Assembly: GCA_940671915.1 (NCBI GenBank)
Contig: CALNVZ010002974.1
Coordinates: 17,757,913-17,821,912, forward strand
Reading direction: 5' to 3'
Length of the DNA stretch: 64,000 nucleotides
Source of the DNA: Paracentrotus lividus
Taxonomy: Eukaryota; Echinodermata; Echinoidea; Camarodonta; Echinidae
This document shows positions 56,117 to 64,000 of the stretch, in pieces. The notes under the pieces are model-generated. The model ran no database searches and was not told the DNA's origin. It saw only the letters and a program-made list of their open reading frames with translations. Position 1 is the stretch's first letter. Every line of letters begins with the position of its first letter. A program made the translations under genes and the position numbers.

Positions 56117-57774
56117 GTTCTAGTCGTTGCATGGCGAGTTGGTTAAATGGTGATGTGTTGAATGCACTATGATGAACAAGGAGTACATTCATATCGCAAA
56201 TTAAGAATAGGCGTTTATAAGCTCGCTAAATCAAAAGAGGGCAACCATAACTACATAATAATATTTTATACCATAAATCATTTTATCAAAGATTTAAAAT
56301 GTATTTAGCAGCAAAAGGTTAACAAACAAATCTCGCCCGTATTGTTTACTTTGATATCCAGAAGTTTTAAAATCCATGATTTATATCACTGCTAGAAATA
56401 TATATATGAAGAGCTCATTTCCAAAAGGTACTACATCCATTTCCCATCAAAATTCATTATTATTTTTTTTTACATTAGTCTACTCATTTTTTAGCACCTC
56501 TACACATGGGAAGGGTGAAAAACAACATGCAAGGAAAATGAATGTTGTAATTTTAATATTATACCCATCAAGAGTACCATTAGCATTTTTTTGTGGGACA
56601 CGCTGTATATACATAAAAATAGCTTTTTTTTGTTTTGTATAACACTGCTTGTAATCATGAGGTTATTCGATAGGATTAGAAAACTCTTCATGGTTACCTT
56701 TGTTAAAACATCATTTATATACTGATATTATGGCATTAGTAATACATTGTAATATCAGACAAATGAAATATATTAGCGGAAAAAAAATATAAATGCATGT
56801 ACATAAAGATTCTAGTCTGTATCATAGGACAGCGTGTAAGAGAAGTGTCTCAAAAGTTACAAGGAGTTAACTCCTTGGAGGTAATTTCTCCCTTTTCTTG
56901 ATAGCTTATATATTGGCTCACGTAGTTTAAGATTTTAATTATTTTTGAAATAAAGCATTATTGTAAATCTATACATTGATACAGAAGTGGCATCATAAAA
57001 AAAGCAGCGAACTTGCAAACATAGAATAATAAAAGAAGTGCACTGATGATGTTATAATTTACAGAAATCTCAGTTCATTGTTTAATTGAGGGTTGGCAAT
57101 ATAATGTTGATACCTTATATTTTAATGTATGCTAAAAGAAGAGCCTTGTAAATACACATCTCATTGGATTTCAGTACAGCTTTGTATTGAATTTAAGAAG
57201 TGTAATTGAGATAAAAAGTATCAACGAAACAAAAAATGCTATGGACTTGACGGATACTTTCTACTTTTAACGTATCATAGATTTTTTTTTCAATGAAAAG
57301 TGCTTAATATGGTCTTTTGTGTTAAGTGCTAGAGATGCATAAACTTGTATGATTATTTTCCCCCATAATATCAATGCCTGAAGCTAACGGTATAAACCCG
57401 CGATAAAAGACAGTTTAATTATTCTTGCATCGATTGATCAATGAAAAATCACATTATTTCCTTCAAAAACGAACATACAGATCTATTTACATCTTGAACG
57501 AATACATTATACATTATTAAATGACGATGAAAAGGGCGAGAACCCGAAAGGCTTAGCTTGTGTTGTCTTGCATGCGAGAAAATATGCACAAAATAGCGTA
57601 TTACCTAAAATGTTGAATATTATTTTTAAATTATTATAAAAATCCCCATCTTCTTTATAGTTTTAAATCAGATATATGAAGCGAAACGAAAGTATGTCAT
57701 GTTCTTCATGTTCGTGTTTTTATTTTCTTTTTCTAATAATGCGATGTACAAGGTTTACTCTATAAGCAATGATA
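56117..57774 (+). other. 3' flank of copy 3
   Basis: This is the counterpart of 22004-24540, with an extra stretch at about 56400-56610. AAATAAAG lies near 56948. AAGGAGTTAACTCCTT (56860-56875) is the same palindrome as in copy 1. No gene seen. Confidence 0.55.
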
Positions 57775-58088
57775 AGGGTGGTATCTCACTTCGCGGAAAC
57801 TGCTTTTAAACTACTTTGAGACGGATTTAGGACTACTTTGAGACGGTTTTGAAACCACTTGGAGACGGTTTTGAAACTTGTCTTGGAGACGTCTGCGAGA
57901 CGTCTCCTCAGTCCCCGCGAATTTTCATGAGTCGCGGAAACTACTTTAGGACGGTTCTTTGAAACTGCTTTGAGACAGTTTTTCAAAATTGTCGCGGAGA
58001 CGTCTCAGCGACGGAATAAAGTATCGGAGACGTCTCTAATACTCTTTATCCGTCGCGGAGACGGCTCCGCGAAGTGAGATACCACCCT
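57775..58088. mobile_element. 314-base MITE with TA duplication
   Basis: The ends AGGGTGGTATCTCACTTCGC and GCGAAGTGAGATACCACCCT are perfect inverted copies of at least 23 bases, flanked by TA. The interior repeats TTTGAGACGG and GGAGACGTCTC words. The GACGTCTC words echo the centre of the 27-29 kb foldback elements. No coding capacity. Confidence 0.85.
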
Positions 58089-58147
58089 TAATAAACAGGT
58101 CCCAAGATAAATGTGTCCTTCCATTTAGAAAAAAAAAAGGAGTATCA

Positions 58148-58149
58148 TG

Positions 58150-58184
<35 letters not shown>

Positions 58185-58190
58185 GTGCGT
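58148..58190. repeat. (GT)n microsatellite, 3' border of unit 3
   Basis: This GT run is at the position matching 24568-24622. Confidence 0.9.
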
Positions 58191-58384
58191 GCGTGAGGGT
58201 AAGGGGGTATTATTTTTGATGTGTTTTTATGATGGTGGATTAAGTGTGTGGTTATGTGAGTTAAAGAGATAGATATAGATGGACAAAGAGAGTGTGTAGA
58301 ATATGGGTGTCTGAGGATCGATGTTTGAGTGTGTATGTGAGAGAGTAAAGATGTGTACAAATGAAAACATTCATGTTAGATTGT

Positions 58385-58590
58385 ACATTTTCGGACGAAT
58401 GAACCCTATTTCATTTTCGGAAGAATGAACCATATTTCATTTCTGGACGAAAGAACCCTATACAATTTTCGGACTAATGGGACATATAAAACTGCGGAAC
58501 AACGAATCACATTTCACTTTCTGACAAACAAACCTTCGTAACATCGAATCTTCAGACAAATGAACCTTTGGACTAACGAGATGCACTCAG
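58385..58590. repeat. GGACGAATGAACC imperfect repeats
   Basis: Same family and relative position as 24827-25030. Confidence 0.7.
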
Positions 58591-58673
58591 GCCAACATTA
58601 TACACCCTTCTATTTTATGACTTTACACATGGGCATTTGGAGAATCAATCGCAGGCCTGTGCTCTGAGGTTGG

Positions 58674-58709
<36 letters not shown>
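58674..58709. repeat. (GT)n at the head of unit 4
   Basis: This GT run immediately precedes the unit 4 5' flank. Confidence 0.9.
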
Positions 58710-58711
<2 letters not shown>

Positions 58712-59049
58712 TGATAAGACAATGTGGGTGTATTGTCCTTTGATATGTACAGAGGGCGACATACAATTTCAAGCAACATACCAGCTCAACCAGTGCGATC
58801 TAACTACTACAGTTTCACATAAGAACTGTAGAAGTGCAACAAGGATAGCGGAAGGCGATTTGCACAAGAACCAGGGCCCATATTGATAAAACCTTTCTTA
58901 ATCTAGTTGTCAACTAATTACATAGGGAACAATACACTGTTTGGTGATAACTAGGCCTATGAAGGTTTTCTGAATTTGGGCCCAAATCGATATCATACTG
59001 ACATATCTAGATGTCCAGAACTGTACATCGTATTGCTCTGCAGACACTG
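58710..59049 (+). promoter_or_regulatory. 5' flank of a fourth gene copy, truncated
   Basis: It matches 755-1110 closely (CAGAGGGCGACATACAATTT, GTCCAGAACTGTACATCG, TTGCTCTGCAGACAC). It then breaks off at the first CCCTGCTGG of the foldback complex. No exon of the fourth copy is in the window; it may resume to the right. Confidence 0.7.
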
Positions 59050-59696
59050 CCCTGCTGGAAAGAACACACTCATTCACATTGTGAACACAGTGTGAAAACA
59101 TAGTTCACACTGTGAACACAGTGTGAAAACACTATCCACACTGTTGAAAAGGTGATTTTACAGTGTGGAACCACCACAATGTGGAAAACTACACATTGTT
59201 CACAATGTGAAAATTGATTTCACAGTGTGAATATACCAGCTCACAGTGTGAAATTGATTTCACAGTGTGGCCAAACCATGAAAAAAATCACACTGTGAGA
59301 AACAGATTTTCACAGTGTAAATAAACCAGCTCACAGTGTGAAATTTATTTCACAGTGTGGCCGAACCATGAAAAATTTTTCACACTGTGAGAAACAGATT
59401 TTCACAGTGTGAATACCTTACGACTTATATTTCACATTGTGAACAGTAGGCCTACAGTTCACAGTGTGGCCACAGTGTAAATATACGGTTATCCACACTG
59501 TGAATCAGTGTGTTTCACAGTGTGGCCACAGTGTATATCTCCGATTATCCACATTGTGACCACAGTGTGGTTCACAGTGTGACCACAATGTGAAAACGCC
59601 CCAATTTAACGTTGTGGAGCAGACTTCACAATGTGGAACACAGTGTGATTCACACTGTGTTTCACATTGTGAATGAGTGTGTTCTTCTCAGCAGGG
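59050..59696. mobile_element. CACTGTG palindrome array element, first
   Basis: It begins CCCTGCTGGAAAGAACACAC and ends GTGTGTTCTTCTCAGCAGGG. Between the ends are dozens of words of the type TTCACACTGTGAA/TTCACAGTGTGAA, a self-complementary motif, at 10-30 base spacing. No coding capacity. Confidence 0.8.
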
Positions 59697-60546
59697 ATAA
59701 CCCCATCGGTTCTGCGGAAGGGTGCATTTAAATTTATTTTTTAATTTTTTTTTCTATATAATATGAAAACAATTCTTATAATTATAATGATAAAAATAAT
59801 GATAATAATGTTGATAATAATGAGTAAAAGAAGGATGCTGTGCGACAACTTAACTTCATTTTACTGCTCACACACTAAAGTGAGTGTTAAAGACTCAATT
59901 ATTAAAGATTCACTAAGGGAGTCGTCTTAAAGACTCATTTGAAGTCAGTCTTTCAGCATTCAGACCCATTACAAATTAGCCACGGGTTTGTCTGTACACA
60001 GCGTCCCCAAAAATTTCTATTTTTTTTAAACTCTAATTTATGAAAAAATGATTACCAACATTAAGCTTTATACTCAATTAAGATTATGTACTTAAAAAGC
60101 TTGCATTATTCTGCGATTGCTTTGAAAAATTTCAAATGCTTCATTACTTTTGAAAACACAGGCTCTTCTGTTATAGTTGTCATTTTTGGCCCATTCCAAG
60201 TTTGGTCTTGGAAAAAAAAAATTCAATAATACTTTACGTTATAATTTATTTAGCGCCCAATCAGAGGGAACTTTTTTGGGAGACGCGCTGTATAACGAAA
60301 CACTTGATTAATCAAGTGAGCCACCATGACTCGCCAGAAATAAAATTAGGCCTATATGTCTGAGTCCTAACTCCAAGTGAGTCATGAAGATATGATTCAA
60401 GTGGGTATTGAAGACTTACTTAAAAGAGTCTCAGAGTAGTCAGACTCATTTTGTACTCACATTGTCCTTCAAATGTTTCGTTATGCGGACAAACCGTTGA
60501 CTTTTGAGGAGATAACGCATAATTGTGGCAGTTATTACTGTTGCAG
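59697..60546. repeat. Long inverted-repeat arm, left
   Basis: About 850 bases are the reverse complement of about 61800-62675 (landmarks ACCCCATCGGTTCTGCGG, GTAAAAGAAGGATGCTGTGC, CGTTATGCGGACAAACCGTT). It contains AAAGACTCA-type repeats. Confidence 0.85.
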
Positions 60547-60547
60547 T

Positions 60548-61563
60548 GTCCCTGCTGGAAAGAACACACTCATTAACAATGTGAAACACAGTGTGAATCA
60601 CACTGTGTTTCACATTGTGAATCATAGTCTGCTCCACAATGTTAAATTGGGGCGTTTTCACATTGTGGTCACACTGTGAACCACACTGTGGTCACAGTGT
60701 GGATAACAAGGGATTCACACTGTGGCCACACTGTGAAACACGCTGATTCACAGTGTGGATAACCGGAGATTCACACTGTGAAACACGCTAATTCACAGTG
60801 TGGATAACCAGAAAATCACACTGTGAACCACAGTGTGGAACAACGCGACCACACTGTGAAAACGCCCGAATTTAACATTGTGGAAGTTCACATTGTGAAA
60901 TTTCCACACTGTGCAGAACTCACACTGTGAAACCCATCAACAATGTGAAACAAAAATCACACTGTGAAACTCCAATCACACCGTTGAAACGCTCTAATTT
61001 CATACTGTCCACAATGTGGACCAACAATGAAATATCTATGGATGCACCCAAGATAACACATAGCAATTTCATCTTGGCTATGGCTCATGAGTCATCAGTT
61101 TCTCCTCATCTCCATGGGATAAAAGCCCAGAGAACATTAAGGAATATTTCAATTTAACGTAAGATGTTTCCCCATCTAATTATATTTTTAATAAAACATT
61201 TGTGTCATGGTTTGTATTTTGTTAAATTCTTTTTTGATAAATTGCACGCTTATTTCTTTATTGCACTTTTTAATTCTAATGTTTTCAAATTATTTTGTTT
61301 AAAAAAAAAACTTGTGTAAAGTATTTAATACTGCTTTAGAAAAGAAGCCTGATTAAAACTCGACTAATTACCCAAAATCATTATTATCGCTTTATGATCG
61401 ATTACAAAATTGAACCACATTATCACATTGTGAGCGGGTAAATTCACAGTGTGAAACCGCACACCACAATGTGAAATCATCAACACACTGTTAAATTCGA
61501 GCATTTTAACATAGTCGACTATGTGAACACATTATGCGACACTCTGTTCTTTCCAGCAGGGCA
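60548..61563. mobile_element. CACTGTG palindrome array element, second
   Basis: It lies between the two arms. Left end CCCTGCTGGAAAGAACACAC and right end TGTTCTTTCCAGCAGGG. Its left end is the reverse complement of the right end of the first array, so the two arrays are in opposite orientation. It is interrupted at about 61030-61420 by AT-rich text without the motif. Confidence 0.8.
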
Positions 61564-61799
61564 GGTTTGTACTAACAAAGAAAAAAAAAAAATAGGAAAA
61601 AAAATGAAAGAAAACAGGGTTTACATAATAATTCGTTTTCAAAGGGGAGAGGATGTACATTTCTATCAATTACATCGTGCTCGATAATCACTATATTGTC
61701 ATCTTGTGATCCCGATGAAGTACCTTCATCATCCTGTAATCGACGTCACTGGGTGGTTGATTCTTTATTGAAGAGTGGACTAGTGTCTGTTGCAAGGAT
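61564..61799. other. Spacer between array and right arm
   Basis: Unique AT-rich stretch with no gene or repeat recognised. Confidence 0.5.
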
Positions 61800-62675
61800 G
61801 GGTACACTGCAACAGTAATAACTGCCACAATTATGCGTTATCTCCTCAAAAGTCAACCGTTTGTCCGCATAACGAAACATTTGAAGGACAATGTGAGTAC
61901 AAATTGAGTCTGACTACTCTGAGACTCTTTTTAAGTAAGTCTTCAATACCCACTTGAATATCTTCATGACTCACTTGGAGTGAGGACTCAGACATATAGG
62001 CCTAATTTTATTTCTGACAAGTCATGATGGCTCACATGATCAATCAAGTGTTTCGTTATACAGCGCGTCTCCCCACCAAAAAATCCCTCTGATTGGGCGC
62101 TAAATAAATTCTAACGTAAAGTATTATTTTTATTTTTTTTCCAAGACCAAACTTGGAATGAGCCAAAAATGACAACTATTACAAAAGAGCCTGTGTTTTT
62201 AAAACCAATGAAGCATTTGAAATTTTTCACAGCAATCGTAGAATAATGCAAAGCTTTTTAAGTACATAATCTTAATTGAGTATAAAGCTTAATGTTGGTA
62301 ATCATTTTTTCATAAATTAGAGTTTAAAAAAAAAAAAAAAACAACATTTTTGGGGGACGCGCTGTAGAGACAAACCCGTGTCTAATTTGTAATGGGTCTG
62401 ATGCTGAAGACTGACTTCAAATGAGTCTTTAAGACTCACGATCACTAAGTGAGAAGACTCCCTAGTATGTATCTTTAATAATTGAGTCTTTAGGACTCAC
62501 TTTAGTGCTGAGCAGTAAAATGAAATAAGTTGTCGCACAGCATCCTTCTTTTACTCATTATTATCAACATTATTATCATTATTTTATCACTATAATTATA
62601 AGAATTTTTTCATATTATATATAAAAAAAATAAAATAAAAATCCAAATGCACCCTCCGCAGAACCGATGGGGTAT
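61800..62675. repeat. Long inverted-repeat arm, right
   Basis: Reverse complement of 59697-60546, with small differences. Together the arms could form a stem of about 0.85 kb. Confidence 0.85.
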
Positions 62676-62685
62676 CCCTGCTGGG

Positions 62686-63830
62686 CGAGGTATGCTAAGA
62701 GTGTCGCGTGCGGCGCGGCGCGTTAAAAAGTGGAAATAATCGACGAAATAAAAATAAGGTGTCTTTAAAGCGTCCTACAAAAAAGGAAAAGATTCAGAAT
62801 TGTTTGGCACGTATTGTGTGGTGTGGCGTCGTGTTGTGTGTGGTGTGTGTGTGTGCGGGTGTTGTTTGTGTGTGTGTTTGTGGGGTGTGTGTGTGTGTGT
62901 GTATGTGTGTGTGGGTGTGTGTGTGTGTGACTGCATGTTTGTATGTTGGGAATTTCGTGAAACAAATTAGCACCAGGTATTCCCTTATTCCTGGCAATTG
63001 GCTCATTCGGGACAGGACTTTTTTAGATCAAACTTATATTTCTCCTCCTCAAATTGGCAGCATTAGATTTTCCTTTCTACTTCTACATCATTTCAATTAT
63101 TTTATCAAATTGGCTCAATTGTCGATAATGTGTCAAATAGTTTTAAAATAGCAATTAACGCGGAAATCGATATGATTGATACTATGTTGCCAATTTAAGG
63201 ATGTCTAAAAAATTCCAGTAGTTTACCTCACCTGTACCTGGATCGAGTGCAGCACAATATGGATGATTTCTTGCGGAAAGAAATTAATGCCATGGCTGGG
63301 ACTCGAATCTGGGACCCAAAACAAGTGTTGTAAATTTACTAGCAAAATAATGGTAGAAAAGTTTAGAATTTTCTTATTTTGACATATAGAGCCGTGACCT
63401 TACATAGGCTTTATACTGCCTTATATTTCATGATAAATTTCATTGAAATTCGCAATTTAAACATGTGAACGTGGACAGGACCAGGAGTGGACCAGGACTA
63501 GACCATCGCGATTTCTGATTGCTGCTGATGTCATAGCTGCCGATAGCCGTAAACAGGATCGACCGAACTTTTCATCGTTTTGGAACTATTAGTCACACAA
63601 TTTTTGACATACACAAACACACACACACATGCACACTAACCCCACACAAGGGCTTAAGCTAAAGTCTCGAGTCGAAAAATGATAATCATTTCCAAAAATT
63701 TCACAAAAATCGATCCAGAATCTTTCCTTTTTTCGTAGGACGCTTTAAAGACACCTTATTTTTTTTTGTCGATTATTTCCACTTTTCAGCGCGCCGCGCC
63801 GCGCCACAACGCTACACTTTAGCATAAGCC
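62686..63830. mobile_element. 1.1 kb TIR element inserted in a third array
   Basis: It is flanked by CTGGG on both sides (62681-62685 and 63831-63835). Terminal inverted repeats of about 100 bases include GTGGAAATAATCGAC and GGTGTCTTTAAAGCGTCCTA with GCGGCGCGGCGCG inside. The interior has a GT microsatellite (about 62818-62932) and a SINE-like piece. It splits the CCCTGCTGG...AAGAACACAC end of the third array. Confidence 0.8.
63225..63345 (-). repeat. tRNA-derived SINE fragment
   Basis: On the minus strand, CCAGATTCGAGTCCCAGCC resembles a B box with its surroundings, followed by GCATTAATTTCTTTCCGCAA, then TGTGCTGCACTCGATCCAGG. I recall this combination from sea-urchin-type SINE sequence. No A box is seen, so it is truncated. 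Confidence 0.45.
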
Positions 63831-64000
63831 CTGGGAAGAACACACTCATTCACACTGTGAAATATAAGTCCTAAGGTATTCACACTGTGAAAATCTGTTT
63901 CTCACAGTGGGAAATTATTTTCATAGTTTGGCCACACTGTGAAATCAATTTCACACTGTGAGCTGGTATATTCACACTGTGAAAATCTGTTTCTCACAGT
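63831..64000. mobile_element. CACTGTG palindrome array element, third, runs off window
   Basis: It restarts as CTGGGAAGAACACACTCATT and carries TTCACACTGTGAAA words. Its text is the reverse complement of about 59225-59440 of the first array. It continues past the right edge. Confidence 0.8.

Noticed and set aside
59050..61563. CACTGTG words read as a CRISPR or operator array
   Set aside because: Irregular spacing, palindromic words, and transposon-like ends explain it better.

Overview
This is a eukaryotic (metazoan) window. It is AT-rich and intron-rich, with many microsatellites, foldback and MITE-type DNA transposons, decayed LINEs and tRNA-like SINE pieces. The repeat style (GAGCGCGAAGCGCGAG units, 'GGACGAATGAACC' imperfect repeats) and the extracellular protein family suggest an echinoderm, most likely a sea urchin. 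That identification is from memory of repeat style and was not tested.

The backbone is a head-to-tail array of one multi-exon gene family, all on the + strand. Unit 1 is about 720-25140, unit 2 about 25140-39960, unit 3 about 39960-58660. A fourth unit keeps only its 5' flank (58660-59049) before transposons take over. The reconstructed gene has these parts: a conserved 5' region with a perfect TGACGTCA site; a signal-peptide exon; an exon for a cysteine-free CUB-like domain (type A); an exon for a second cysteine-free CUB domain (type B); one or more short Ser/Thr-rich stalk exons; a transmembrane exon; and a long terminal exon for a cytoplasmic tail with tyrosine motifs (TPYETIP, GYIVP/GYMVP, HYVNM, GYVIIDE). 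Junctions are phase 1 up to the TM exon and phase 0 between TM and tail. This looks like a tandemly amplified family of single-pass receptors with an HYVNM motif of the kind that binds PI3K p85 and Grb2 when phosphorylated. I do not recognise the family and give no gene symbols.

Copies differ in exon content and integrity. Unit 1 has two A-B-stalk modules; its second B exon is broken and its tail has an in-frame TAA. Unit 2 has one intact A-B pair, but a frameshifted stalk exon and a badly scrambled TM and tail. Unit 3 has scrambled signal and A exons, a truncated plus an intact B exon, a fused stalk exon, a lost stalk splice donor, an inserted non-LTR retrotransposon, an intact TM exon and a frameshifted tail. 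The stretch from roughly 33.9 to 43.0 kb carries dense small indels against its paralogues and may be uncorrected long-read gap fill. There are N gaps at 12454-12553 and 30814-30838.

The introns and flanks are a museum of insertions. Because the units are paralogous, several insertions have empty sites in a sister copy, which fixes element ends and target duplications (TAA or TA). From 59.05 kb to the window end lies a nested foldback complex built from arrays of a palindromic TTCACACTGTGAA-like motif and arms of about 0.85 kb.
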